Source of the DNA: Brachypterus glaber
Lineage: Eukaryota; Arthropoda; Insecta; Coleoptera; Kateretidae
Assembly (NCBI GenBank): GCA_958510825.1
Contig: OY294047.1
Coordinates: 37,731,747 to 37,795,746, forward strand
Reading direction: 5' to 3'
DNA length: 64,000 nt
In this document: positions 9,839-24,800 of the stretch, piece by piece
Layout: each line of letters begins with the position of its first letter
How positions within the stretch are numbered: position 1 is the stretch's first letter
Position numbers and translations under genes: made by a program
Notes under the pieces: generated by a model
Seen by the model: the letters and a program-made list of their open reading frames with translations, nothing else
What the model was told of the DNA's origin: nothing
The model's database searches: none

Positions 9839-12800
9839 GTAAGATTTATAAGGACAAGAAGTCTTTAATTAAAATCATAAAAATAATAATTAAATATTAT
9901 TATTAGATTATGAGTGTCTAGGTCTTAAAATATATGGCGCACAAGTATATCCCCCTATTAACTTTTGAACGAGTTGAGATATCGACCAAACCACACATGA
10001 ACCCGTGTTATTTTTTTTATTAGTTAGTATGTCCTGAATTCAGATTTATTTATTTTTATTGTTTTGTGTCGTGGAAGTATTATTTTATGTGTTGAGAAAT
10101 CATTTTGTTTGGAATTGTGGCCGAAAATTAAGCAGTCCCATATATGAGTTAATTGGTAAGAATTACCAAAATATAATCCTGTATAATTGATTTGGAGGAA
10201 GAAATACCGAAATATAATTGTATATAATGAAGTTAAATTTTAATTAAAATACGAGGCACATCAAGTACAAAACATATGAAAATAACTTTTTATGGAGCTT
10301 TTTAAAATTATTTTTTATGTTAGCTCCTCGGCGCGCCTGCGCAATTATCTCTACAAAGGAACCCACCCAAAGGGGATAGTTATCAATAACATCGGTATGG
10401 ATGATTTCCAGACCGCTTAGTTGCTAGACGATGTTTAATAATATTATAAATACATATTTATATTGTGCTGACCAATTATCGAAAGAAAAGCTCAAATTTG
10501 AAAGAAGAAGAAGAAGAAGAAGAAGAAGAAGAAGAAGAAGAAGAAGAAGAAGAAGAAGAAGAAGAAGAAGAAGAAGAAGAAGACTTCATATTTATTGTCG
10601 GAGAGCTGGTGACCATTTTTATTTCATTATTTGCTCCCGGCTATATTTTATATGTCTTTAAGTACATTCAAATTAAGCTATTTTCAAATTGCTAGACTCC
10701 GGATCCGGTTCTTTTGGATGCTAGAAGCTCCAAAAGCTATGGAAATGAGCTACCAAAAAATCTATGTTTAACTTGCCGAGTTATATACATTTCATTTAAT
10801 ACATTTAGATTAAGCTATTTTCATAGTTATACACAATAATACTGTGGCCAAGGGGTGAGAACAGTCTTTAAAAAGTGCCTTTAAAATATGTGATACTTAA
10901 TTTTTTAAAGAAATGAGATTTTATGAAATGACATTTTGTTTAAATGAAAATTATTGTTGACATAGATAGATAGATAGATAGATAGATGGATATATATTTA
11001 TTAGGTCAAATGTAAATATACATAATTAAATGCCCCTAGGCGTAGAACTAGTCAATAATACAAAGGTAAAACATAATAACTAAGATTAGATAAACCTAAG
11101 TAAGAACAAAATAAGAAACAAGTAAAAAAGTATAATATAACAATTCATAACATAACAGAATAAAAAAAGCTTAAAGGTAAAAAACATATAGATATATATT
11201 TACAAATCTATAATAAAATTGTTATCATTAAAAAATTCATCAACGGAGTAGTAAGCTTTATTTATTAAAATATTTTTAATAACTTTTTTTAATCTATTTA
11301 TTGGCTGGTTCTTTATATTGGCTGGGATTTTATTATATATTTTTTTAATCATATACTCCGCATTTTTTTGCAAGTATACAAAATTGTATCTGTCAGATGT
11401 CAGATAATCGATATTTCTAGAAATATGCCTTTGACTTTGTCTACTTTCAAATAAATCAAAGTTGTTTTTAATAAATATAGATTCATAAATATACATGCTT
11501 GTTAACGTGAGTATACGATTATTAATAAAGTATTGCTTACAACTTTCTGTATAGTTAAGTTGTAGGATATTGCGAATACCCCTTTTTTGTAATCTGAATA
11601 TCCGATCTGTATTTGAAGAATGACCCCAAAGAATAATACCATAACAAAGTCTGGACTCTATGTAGGCAAAATATGCTATGAGTGATGTTCTTGTGTTTAC
11701 TAGGATACTTAACATTTTAAGAGCGTAAGCATACTTTGCCACCTCAGAAGCCAGACCGTCGATGTGGTAATTCCAATCAAGCCTTGAATCTATTTTAATA
11801 CCCAGAAAGTTTACTTAATGTGCTGATTCTATGATAGAGTTGTTTCTATTAAGAGTAATGCTGTCCTCATCAGTGAAAAAGGAGAATGTTAAAGTTGGGT
11901 TTTGTTAACATTTAGTACTATATTATTGCACCTGAACCAATCTTCTAGTGTATCTAAGTTGTTGTTTATTTTCCCTTTTAGTGTGTTTTTTTCTTTGCTA
12001 CTCGAGATCATAGTAGTGTCATCCGCAAATTGTATTAAATTATCTTCAATAGTGCTGGATAAATCATTAGTGTATAAAATATATAAAAGAAGTCCAAGAA
12101 TAGAACCTTGGGGTACACCTCTCTTTATTAACTGTAAATTTGACTTGCGTATGACACCACTAGAATCTCTTTCTTCTACATATTGCACTCGGTTACTCAG
12201 ATAACTTTTAATTAGCTCAAGTTCAATACCCCTTATTCTATATTTTTCCAATTTCTTTAATAATATTTCGTGATCTATACTATCAAAGGCTTTTGACAAA
12301 TCAAGGAATATTGCAGCAGTTTTATTTTTATTATTTTTGGAGTGTAAAATTTCACATAGAGCTATATATATGGCTCGTATGGTTGTTTTACCCATCCGAA
12401 AACCATTCTGGGAGTCAGCCAGGACTTTTTGTCAGATATAGTTTTTAAAGTCTTTTTTAACTCTTGGCCTACTAAATAATTGTGTAAAACTGTGAAAATA
12501 GACTAATCTAAATGTAAAAAATGTAATTTGTTTGACTTGGTAAGTTAAAAATATATTTTTCGGGGACCCCATTTTAAAACTTTTCAAGGCTTCTAGCATT
12601 CAAAGGAACCCGATCAAGGACCCGGCGATTTGCAAGTAGCTTAATTTGAATGTAATTTAAAATATATTTAAAATAGGGCTGGGAGAAAATAATGAAATAA
12701 AAATGGTCACCAGCTCTTAGACTATTAGGACACTTAAGACAACTTAAACTATATTTTAGTATGTATTTTATATTTTCAGCTCTTAAAATGTGGACAAGGT

Positions 12801-15800
12801 GGCATGGAGGGATATTTTTTTAACTGAAGGGGGTTGTGTGATACATAGTTTTAAAGCTTATAAAATTCTCTATTTAACCATATTTTTTAAACATTTTTTG
12901 GGGATTAAAATAGGGTTGAAAATGGGTATTTTTGTTAAAATTTCTTTAAAAAAATCAAACAGTATTTGAAAAATTGATTATTTTATGTTGCAAAAACTTA
13001 AATTTTCAAAAAAAAAACCTTAAAAAGTCGAATTTTTAGCAAAAAAAAGATGAAAAATTAAAACCTTGAAAAAATGTTTACTAATTTAAAAATATACAGG
13101 GTTATTCAGAAATAGGGTTATTAATTTTAAGGAATGATTCTACATACGAAAATATAGATAAAAGTTCCTATAAACATATGTCTAAAAAGTGGCTTTTTGA
13201 AAGCTGATAAAAATTTTTGTTTTTATTTAATAACTCAGGTATCCTTTAGATATAGCAACGAAGTTTTGCACGTAATATAATTAATAAGGCCCACCTTCTC
13301 ATGTTATTTTCATGTCCTTATTTTAACCAGGGGTAGCCACCCCCAAACGAAGTAATATAAAAATGTTATTAAATTGGTTTTAGAGTACACATATACAGGG
13401 TATAGTTCTCCACACGGGTGTATAGCTACGACGAAACTCGGGCTCTCTTCTTTGGGTCATAAGGCGTGCGTGCGTGCAAGTGAGAATACCAACATTCCTT
13501 AGATATTTTCCATTGCGACACATTCGTGTGTCGAACAATAAACAACTGGTAAAAAATTATTGAATTTAAAAATAGTCGAGGGCCCTATGCTGGACGAATT
13601 TTAATGGATCACGCCCCCTTTAAATGTTGTACCTTATTTCTGAATCACACTTTATTTTGTATTACGATTTTTTGTTTATAAATTTTCAGTTATGTTGGTA
13701 TGTACCAATTTACTAGACCCATGTTAATGGTAAAGGACTTAAATCTAATTAAGCAAATATGCATCAAAGATTTTGACCATTTTACTGATCACATTGCATT
13801 TTTGGGAACCGACCCTGATCCATATATGAGCAGATCTTTAATTTCAATGAATGGTAATTACAAATAAGAAAGTCTTGCTATAGTATATTACATAACTTGT
13901 GTGGAAAGTGACATGTGAGGAAAACCCACGAGTGTAAGAAATACACTTTCCAACGAGTTATGTACACTATTTTTTCTACGATCCCAAAAAAATATAATGT
14001 TTAAACTTTAAGAATTCTTCATTTAATATTTTCTAATTTTTATTACTTATTCCGAGAATTTTTGAGAAAAGCAAAATACAAAATACTTAGCATACAAATT
14101 TATATATGTATGTCAACAGGAAATATGTTTTTTATTTACATTTAGTTTTCTTGGTTTTATATTTAATACAACATATTATGGAAGCTCAACACTATTTAAT
14201 GGGTTGCCTAACCTCAAGCATCTTTTAAATCAAGTAAAATTTGACAGTTTACTAATCAAATTTGAATTCTGTGGATATGCTACCATATAAGACTAAAATT
14301 CTACAATGTTTTACATTTCATGAGGAAAGATTGATGTTTTTTATAAAATGTAAGGTAACTAAATCACAAATTAGGTAATTTTTTTTAAAATCTAGACATT
14401 AATAAAATATATTAAGTTATATTGACCTTGGTCAAAAGGGTATAACTATAGTTTTTATTTTTGACATGAAAAACAGAAATATTTGGATTGAAAAACATAA
14501 AAGACATCAAAAAAGTCTGTAGTGAAAGGTGCAAAATGGCATATAAAACGAGGTGAGTAAAATTTGTAGAATTTACAACGTAAATATCTAAACAAAATTA
14601 GGCCAATCTACATACATATATATCAAATTAGGCTGATATGAAAATATCAAACAAGTTTGATATAAGGCGTTTTCTAAAGAACAAGAGATTGTTGTAAATG
14701 TCAATTTCATAGGGGATCGTAGAAAAAATAGTTTTTATCCATCACCTTCATAGAAACACTTGATTTGAGCACTATTTAAGATATCATATTTCTAATGGAA
14801 ATCGAAGAATTTTTAAATTTTAAATGCTTATTCTTAGTTATTAACAATTAAAAATAATCATATTAGTAAATTATTAATTAGCCAGATTTAATTAAATGCA
14901 TCTATTAAATTGAATTTTTGTATGTAAATGTTAAAGCCTTGCTATTTTTGCAATGCATTTTTATATGCTTTTTTATTATTTACTTTTAAATTACTAAGTT
15001 CTTAAATAATAGATTTATATTAAACCATAATATATTATTATTATTTACACAATTTTAATTTTAGGAAACATATGGAGAGATATGCGTGCTACATTAAGTC
15101 CTGCATTCACCAGTTCCAAAATGCGTAATATGTGTATTTTCATGCAAGAATGTGCTGAAAATTTGACCAACAAAATGCCAAAAGATAAAGGAGTAATTGA
15201 GGTTATCACTAAAGAATTCTTTACCAAATTTGCTAATGATGTCATAGCATCTACTACGTTTGGAGTTTCTTGCAATTCTGTAGGAAATCCAGATAATGAG
15301 TTTTACAAAACAGCAAGAGCTTTAACAGGTGCAACTCTGACGCAAACCATTAAATTTACGCTTCTAAATATGTGTCCATATATTTTAAGAGTAAGTACAT
15401 TTAAATATTAAAACTCTAGCTCTCAGTGAGCTAAATTGTATATTAATAGCGTTTTTACGTTTACTACAGCTAGAAACATTTTTGACAGTGTATTTTGTTA
15501 TAATTTCAGGGCATTTATACAAAGTACGAAAATAGATCATAGCATTTTATACAGGTATATATACTAGATAGGGAATACCATAAAATAAACATGTATTCTT
15601 GATCCCATCTTTGTTTCAAACAACGGCATGATGGCAAACATCCCTTTTGTATGCAAATACACTTCAACCTTAATCTAATCGATTTCATTCGTTCTGTTTA
15701 CTTGTATATACTTCATAAATACTTCGATATCAAAACCCATGTACCACTTTAATTTTTTAATGGATTGTGATAATAAAAATATACTACAGGGTGTATTTGA

Positions 15801-18800
15801 AATAGCGTAGGAAATTTCCAAACCACCTGTGTTCTACATGATAAAATATGACAAAAAGTTCCTATAAACATATGTCTAAAAATGCGTCATAAGGGAGCTA
15901 CGCCCCTCTGAAATTGGCTAAAAAAATCGGTTTTTATTTAATAACTCAGAAACCCTTTGAGATATGTTAACGAGGTTTTGCACGTGAATTAATCCTAATA
16001 AGGCCTATCTTTGTATGTAATTTTCACGTACTTATTTAAACCATGGGCGTGCGAAACGGGGGGCCTTATCAGTTTTTTGTCCCAAACTTTTTTCTGTGTA
16101 ACTTTTTTGCAATTTTATTTTTAAAATATGATTCCTCAGGTCAAAATACATAAAAAAGGTACTCTTGTTGTAATACTGTAGTATTAACCGTTTTCGAGAA
16201 AAGTTCATTTGAATGTGAAATTTCACGGTTCGAGGACGAAAAATTAAATACTAAAATGTCGAAAACCAAAATTTTAATGATGCAATGTTATTCTACATCA
16301 AAAACTAAGAAAAAAAGTTTCCATACATGTAAAAAGTTTACCTATTTTATCCGTGATACCGCTTACATAGGGAAGTATAACTTGTGTCTGTCTGTCATTG
16401 TCACTATTGTCCTGTTGTTTGGGTCTGGGATTTCTGTATTTGTATATGGTAGAATCTCTATTTACTAACGTTCCCGTTCCCGATACAATAAATATTATAC
16501 GAGACCTACTTACAACTGGAAATCTTGACCCTAAGTTATGTAAATTATTTGAAGCTTGTCTGACATCTACATATTTTCTGATACAGGGAGAGTTCTATGA
16601 ACAAGTGTCAGGCGCCGCAATGGGATCCCCATTATCACCCCCTGCGGCCAATGCTTTCATGGAATACTTCGAGAAAAAAGCTATTGAGTCATTTCCATTA
16701 AAACCTAAAATTTGGCGCAGATACGTAGACGATGTCTATGCTATTTGGCCCCATGGCATGGAAAGCCTTCAAGGTTTTCTAAATCACCTCAATTCCCAAC
16801 ATAAATCTATACGGTTTACGATGGAAATTGAGAACAACGGATCACTTCCCTTTTTGGACGTTTTGGTTTACAAAACGAAAAATGGCTCAATAGGACACTC
16901 GGTATACAGGAAGAAAACCCACACTGACAGATACCTAAACGCATTTTCACATCACCATCCCTCTCAAAAACGCTCGGTAGTTAATTCACTTGTTCATAGG
17001 GCTTTCATGATTTCAGACAAGAATTCCCTAGACACAGAACTCCTTAAACTAACCAAAGCCTTGACCATGAACGGTTATACCAAAAAAGACATTAATAAGA
17101 CCATATACAAATACAGAAATCCCAGACCCAAACAACAGGACAATAGTGACAATGACAGACAGACACAAGTTATACTTCCCTATGTAAGCGGTATCACGGA
17201 TAAAATAGGTAAACTTTTGAAGAAGTCAAATATTAAGCCTATATTTCGGTCCGACCAAAAATTAGGTCAATGTTTGACTTCAACAAAAGACAAAATACCC
17301 CTGAGTTCAGAAGGCGTATATAAAATACCCTGCTCCTGTGGTACGGTTTACATAGGTGAAACTAAGAGAAAAATTTCTACAAGACTTCAAGAGCATGAGC
17401 GCAATATAAGAAAGAAACAAATTTCCTTATCGGCAGTAGCCGAACATGTACATGAAACAGGTCATAAAATCAATTTGTCTGAAACAAAACAAATATTAAC
17501 AGAAAACAGAAAAATGCCAAGGAAGATACGGGAATCGATAGAAATCATCAAGCATCCTAACAATATCAATCGGGACACTGGTTACCACTTACCTGCAATA
17601 TGGAAGTCTTTGATAGGAAAAACCTCGTCACGGGTGAATAACCACAACTCGTCAGAAATAGTGACACAAGTTGATTCGAAACTTAGTTTCAGATTAATCT
17701 CTGAAGATGTCTCTAGTAGTAAGAGACGAAACGTCGGAAAGTGAAAATCCATTAACACGGTCTAAACCCGAAAGTGAAAGTTCTTTATATCTTAATAGCC
17801 GTGAAAGCTTAAAATCTAAAACAGCAACAAGAACATAACTTTAAACCAAGATGACTTTACATAAACTATAGCTTACATGGCTATTTTAATACTAAACCTA
17901 TAACACTTTTTTTAGCTTCTTAGAATATCAATTTTCAAACAATCAGCCATTCGTTACTTTGTCAATATTATTGAACAAACTATGGCCAAACGTGAAGCTG
18001 AAAACATAATTCGTCTTGACACTATTCACTTATTAATGGAAGCAAAGAAAGGAACCTTAAAACACGAAAACTCTATGAAAGATGAAGCAGCTGGGTTTGC
18101 GACGGTAGAAGAATCAGAAATTGGAAAATCGGACAAAAAAAGGTAATTATTATTAGTTTTATGTCTTTTATTAAACATTCTTAACTTATTTATTTTTTTC
18201 CTAAAGCAATTTTTTAATTTCACTGTATTTTATACACCATTACCAAGGTCCACTAAGAAACAGAAGTTAAATCTCACACTAATTCTCATTTCAATCTCTA
18301 TAACATGTTAACATACACTAAAAGCCTAAGTTCATTTTTGCAAAACTACAAATTTTAAAATAATTCACCCATTTGGGCCCCATTAAGATTTATTAAACCG
18401 ATTTGTGACTGTAAATCACCATTGTATTAAACATGAAAAAACCTATTATGTATAATATGTCCAATTTTATGGGATCCTTAACAATGCGGGCATAGGTTTT
18501 CAGAATTTATAAAAAAAAATTTTGGTTTATCAAAATAAATAAATAAAAAGCTAAAACCCTGTGTAACGTTTACCGCGGTGCCATAAATTAATTAAGTCGC
18601 ACAAAAAATACATAGGACAAAAATTTTTGGAAATTTGGTTTTTCATTTAGGTATAACGTTTTTCGTCCAAGGATGTACCGATCTTTTGAAAAATTGTTTT
18701 TTTGTGAAAACTACGTTAAGAAAATGACAAACCAAAACCAAACCAAATTAAATTTTACTACTACTCAATAAACATAAAATCAAAACTACCTGACCTCTGG

Positions 18801-21800
18801 GCTATAATATATTATACCCGATCTTTTAACATGACAGACCCGGTTACTGTATCAAATGTTTTCTTTAGGTCATGGACACAAACAGAAATAGTTGCTCAGG
18901 CCTTACTTTTCTTTTTTGCGGGATTTGATACTATTTCAACCAGTTTATCTATTTTGGTTTATGAGTTAGCGGTACATACTGATGTACAAGACAAACTACA
19001 AGAAGAAATTGACAAATCCTATGAAAATTCAGATGGAAAGGTTAGCTATGAAAATATACTAAAGTTGAAATATTTGGATCAGGTTGTCTCAGGTTAGTAT
19101 CAAGAATGAAACTATAAGAATAACGCATAAACAAATTAATAAGCCCTGGTCAATGGCTTTTTGTTGTAAAAATGTTTAAATTTCTAAGTTAGCAAAAGAA
19201 CTAGCAATACGTACACAAATTCAAAGAAGATTGGAAATATTATTACTGTTGGGTCGTAACAATCAGATATCTTGAAAACTTCTTAAACCATCTGAAAAGT
19301 TGCAAGCACCTTGTCAAAGCATCGACACTAGGCACTAATTTAAAACGTTATGAAAAGGAAAGTTGTGTGATCACGTGAATAGGCAACTACAACTACAACC
19401 ATTAAAGTTTGAAAGTCTGTATCTCCAAAACCAAAAATTCATTTAAAATATAATTTTTTGAAATCGGGTTAGGGTAAAACCCCCAATCGTTGGCACTCCG
19501 CTAATTATTGCCACTGGAGTGATATTTTCTTTTATATAAAAAAACTCTCCATTGGTACCTTAATCTAACTATATTTTTTACGAAGTGGCAATATTTCTAA
19601 ATATTATACTTGTAACGATATAAATCGTCACTTTGTAATATAGCAAGGGTTAATTAAACTATTCGTTTACTTACGTTATAATTTATGTTTATTTTGTATA
19701 TAAATAGTTACGTACGTACAGAACTATTTTGTATCTGGGACTATTTTGTAGCAGGAACTGAATTCTAACCATATAAGTCTCTATTCCATAGTTCTACCTG
19801 AAAATAACATAAAGAAAACATAATTAGAATATGATTTTTAATAATAAAGAATCATATGACTTATTTCTCTATAATACATTTGTCTATGGACTTACCTGGT
19901 TTTTATATGTTTCAGAGTCTATTGAGGGTTGGATTTCACTGGCTTTCATCTGTAGCTTGTCTCTCCTGGAAAGTTTCGTATGCTTATTCCTTCGGGATAA
20001 TCTAGAATTTGTTGAAAATAGTTTGCTGGAACTGCTTACTTAGATTCAGTATTTTGTTTATACTTAGTTCACAGGGCACTTAGTATTCTGTTCGTATTTT
20101 TATTAGTTTTGCTGATAAACAATAAGTATTGTTTATATTTGTTTCTTAGTGTAATATTTTGAGGTTAGATATCACTAATACGGATTTATTAGGAAATATT
20201 CTTTTAATTAGTTATTATTTTTGGTGTAGTTTCCGTTACCTTTATTAGGAATCCTATACGGTAAAACTGTAGTTGATAATGACTTGCATAGATGTCGCTA
20301 ATAGTTCAGAAATAGTATTTTATTTACCTGAAGGGTTCATACCGGTTAAGCAGGTCGATTTTCGTTCTTCTTGAAGCAACTCTAATACAATATGGTGGTG
20401 TCGTATTGACGAGTGTTTATTTTCTGTAATCATCGAAGTAATCCTTCATGTATTTTTATTTAAAGTTAGTGAAAATGAATATTTAAACAATGCGGAAGAT
20501 ATTGTAACTGTTATTTTCTACAATAACGCATTTATAACGTTTCGATGGACATCGAAGACTTAGTATGACATCACCATTATTACTACATCACTAGACCATT
20601 AATTACTATTTCTATACCATTAATTACCATTATTCACCATTTCTATACCATTAATATGGAATTACATTAATTTAAGTTGAAGTTTATTTTGGTATATTTG
20701 ATATACAAGTTCTCCGCATGGAGTGATGTTCTGTTGGAACATGGTTCTGTAATTTTTGGCATAGATAAATTCTATGTAACCGTCTAGCAGACAATTTTAT
20801 ATTGGACATAATTTTCAAAAGTATATTTTATCCCGGACAACATTTTTAATAATACATTTTATCCTGGAAGATGATTTTTCCAAAGTAGATGGGACAGCCT
20901 ATATTTTTTTTTTCTTTCATTCGAGAAATGAATTCATCAGCATAGGGGAGACTTGCACAGATGGAGACGATGGAATTCATACCTCATGGATTTTGCAGAA
21001 ACCAGCTAAGTACTCATTCTGAAAACTTTTGAAAGCAATATTTCATATTTTTAAATTCTTTTATTTCAATATTCTTATAACTGTAAACTTTATCAGATCT
21101 GATATAGTATTGTTTAATACTATATGCCCTTCTGGCTTTTGTTCATTTTTAGGTACTTATTTTTTTTAAAACATTTAATCTCATTTATTAATTATTAAAT
21201 ATCATACTTTTGATTAAATGATTTCTAATTTAAGCATGACTTTTATACACTGCAAGAAATGATTGCTGTTTACATACATTTCTTGGTGCTTGCTGAACTT
21301 CATGTTTTCTTTATACATTTAAGTCGAATGATTTCTGAATTTAGTAATTTTTATTAAGATTTCTTTAATTATATCTTAATATAATTACACATATTTTTTA
21401 TATATATTAATACATTACTTGATGTGCTTTCATTAAGTTTATTTATAATAAATTTCTCAAATGAATTATCTTATTTTATTTAAGGGTTATATTTTCTCAA
21501 ACTGAAAAGCTTAAGTATTTACACTAGGTTGTTACTTACCTAAAAGAGTAAAAGCTAAAGTAACTGGCGCCCCTAACAACATTAATCAATTCTTTCTATT
21601 TTTCCCTTGCCCATACCCATTACTCCGCTGTCAAAACTAGCCGTTGGCAGTGAACGTATTAATTACGGTACATACTTTAAATGCGATTAACATATTTTTC
21701 CCCCCTGGGCACTAGAGTCTTAGCAGTTTCGTATGAACTACGTAAGTGTGAATGTTTAAGGTTTGTGCTAAGGAAGTGCTTTAAATAGAAGGTTAGTAAA

Positions 21801-24800
21801 AGACGTTTATTGATGGACTTACTATTTTTTCTCGATAATTTTAGTAAGTATATGCATTCTACTTATTAATTAGCCTTAAAAACTTTATTTTTCTTTACAT
21901 TTTTATTTAACTTCGACGGTGCCAACAATTGGTATACAAAATTAAACTAAATTCTAATTATTGGCACAGGTGCCAATAATTAGCTTCTTTAGTAAAAATC
22001 CTATTCCAATTATTGGCAACCAGTTAAAATGCTAAATTAATAGAATAAATTAAATTAACTTGAATAGATTTATTACTTGTACGGTTAAATATACATACGT
22101 ATTGCCACATCTTATATAAGATAAAACCAAATCCATATTTTAAAGCGGGTGGGCTATTATACAAAAAATACAGTTTTTGCCAAAAACCTATTTCAAATAA
22201 ATGAGTTCTAAACAGCGTTTAATGAAAAACTTACAGTTTTTCCTCAATAAATATGTGCGTATATACATTTTACACTTAATTTTGTATATAAACTTAAGTT
22301 TTCTTTAGAATTTTATTTTTTATCACGGTGCCTATAATAGGCGTCCAAATTATATTAAATTCCTATTATTGGCACAGGTTTATTGTATGCAAAACTTGTG
22401 CATCAAAATAAGTCTTGAAACCTAATCATTCTTTTAGATAAGTGTACCTAGGTAACTAGGCATTATTTTATGGATACAAATTAGTATTAGGTAACTAATA
22501 TTTTAATTTTAATATAGAGATATTTAAAGTTTTGTAATTCTAAAATAAATTTGAGTTTTTGTTTACAGCCTTTAGTTAATATGTATAAAACTGCAATATT
22601 CCAATTTAAATATTTTATTTTGATACTAAAATGTTTATTATTCAACAAAAAGTAGGTACTCAGATTTTTTTTCCGTTGCTTCAAAGCAAAAATTAGGTGC
22701 CAATAATAGGAAAATCTGGATGCCAATTATTAGCAAAAAGGTGCCAATAATACGAAATTGTGTATTCTTGTAATTAATTAAAAAAATTCTTTAATATTAT
22801 AAAGATCTCAGTTTAAATTTTATATAATATATAAAATAGAATAACTACTAAATGATGTAAAATATTTTGTTCTTGATAACATGAGATATTTAATAAGTTA
22901 TAATGAAATATATGTGGAAAATTTCTTAAAGTGCCAATAATTGGGGGTTTTACCCTATAAATAAGTCAGATGTTCTAAATAACGATTTACTGCTTTAAAC
23001 GCCAATATCTAGAAAAAAATTCTTTTTAGGAAAAAATAGTTCTTAACATTTTTTACCAGTTTAAAATTATCTTTCAGATAAGTGCTAAATTAATAAAATA
23101 CAATCACAATTGCCTTAATTATTACCAAAAAACGGAAAAATAGGGGTTTTACCCCATTTTTACCCCTTACCCTTAAATCGTTTACCCCCAAAATCTAATT
23201 AGCTTTTCGATATACAATAAGAAACAATATCTTATTTATAAACGGAGTTATCGAGTTTACAGATAGACAGACAGAGACAGACGGACGAATTTTTTTTACT
23301 GATTTCGATTCAGAAGGCCTAAAACGTCGAGAAATGTGAAAAAAACATGGAAAAGATTTTGACTGTTCGGCGAAGATTTCAATACATCGGCACTCTTAGT
23401 AGCACTAAGTGCCTATGTAAAACCTATTTATTTATATTATTTATTATATTATTATATATATTATATACTATATTATTTATATTATTATATTACTCACAGC
23501 GCCCGAGCTAAAATAATATTATAAGGTAGTTTCGAGTTTTCAAAAAATTTCAAAAATCGTCCTAGATCGAGAATTCTTGAAAATTTTATTTCATGAAAAG
23601 ATAATCAACTTTTTTTTTCAAATGTTATGTCGATAACTTAATAACGAATAATCCGATCGACTTAAAATTTTGAGGAAAAAGCAAGTTCTACGAGGGGAAG
23701 ATCTCTATTGTTTTTGAAAATAATCCCTCCAAAAACAAAAAAGTTATGTGGGCTTAAACTTTTAAAAAAATCGAAAAAGCTGAAAAAAAATCCGATTAAC
23801 CTAACTTTTTCAGGAAAAATACCTTTTATTATAAGGATTAATTCCACCGATTTTAAAAGTAATTCCCCAAAAAAAAAATATGGGGGGTTAAACTTTTTTA
23901 GAAAAAAAAACTTTTTTAGAAAAAAAAACTTTTATTGCTTTTTTGGCTTTTTTTTGGGAATAATATATAACGAAATGCGTAGCATTACGTATCTTCACGG
24001 CTTGTTATATTATAATATAATATCGCTAAAATATTTTTATATTTTTTTAGAAACTTTACGAAAATGGCCAATAGCCTTTCAAACTGACAGATTATGTACA
24101 AAAGATTACACCATTGAACCCGTAACTTCGGAAGATAAGAGGATAAAAATTGAAAAAGGAACAAACATAATAATTCCTGTTGTTGCTTTTCATATGGACC
24201 CCGAATTTTATCCAGATCCTGAAAAGTTTGATCCCGAGAGGTTCAGCGACGAAAATAAAGATAAAATTGTGCCTGGAACGTATATGCCATTTGGCACAGG
24301 TCCTCGAAACTGCATTGGTAAATACCAAATAATAGTATATTAAAGTACTAGTGCGCTAAAAAGTGTTTTAAAACAAGTGCTTTATACAATTTTTTTCTAT
24401 TTTGCTCTAAAATTAAAAAAAACTTATATTTAAATTGATGACCAATTTGGGAATTTTTGTTTCGGGTTGGCATTACAGTTTTCGCCATGTTTAAAATTCT
24501 AAGAACAAATTATATTTTGGTATATTTTAGAGTCATGTCTTCTCTTTTTCACTACAAGTAACTAAGCCACAATTTTAACACGGTAAAAAATAATCTAAAC
24601 ACAAAATTTTGTAGAAAATTAAACTTTAAAGCGACGTTAACATTTGCACGGAAAACTTTAAGCCATAGGCTTTTGTCTGTTGCCAACCCAAAAGAAAAAA
24701 ACTACACACCTCTTATGGGCTTATAAGAATACCCAAAATGCTGTGAATATAAGCTTATAAGAGTCGCAAAATAGAAAAAATGTATTTTAAATAAATACAA

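Larger units (their letters stand above)
9839..13689 (+). other. intron 1 (3.85 kb), filled with repeats
   Basis: It holds a family B end-like piece near 9925-9995, the GAA microsatellite, a broken non-LTR retrotransposon in opposite orientation, and family B and C fragments. It ends AATTTTCAG before exon 2. Confidence 0.8.
16332..17822 (+). mobile_element. Penelope-like retroelement, copy 1, in intron 3
   Basis: It comprises a 5'-truncated body (from 16451) with reverse transcriptase and GIY-YIG nuclease coding sequence and a 3' end with a hammerhead-like motif. At the 5' end 16332-16450 is the reverse complement of its own internal segment 17100-17218. It is in the same orientation as the host P450 and lies 93 bp before exon 4. 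I could not find a clear target-site duplication. Confidence 0.88.

Noticed and set aside
10431..10695. Open frames reading as poly-Arg and poly-Glu proteins
   Set aside because: They are two frames of one (AGA)n microsatellite.
16398..16470. Start of the Penelope-like frame at 16398
   Set aside because: The first residues come from the inverted self-segment (16332-16450), so this is not a genuine start.
23708..24343. 211-codon frame treated as one coding exon
   Set aside because: Only 24051-24317 matches P450; the upstream part is family A repeat and a good acceptor lies at 24049-24050. The last residues run into the intron.
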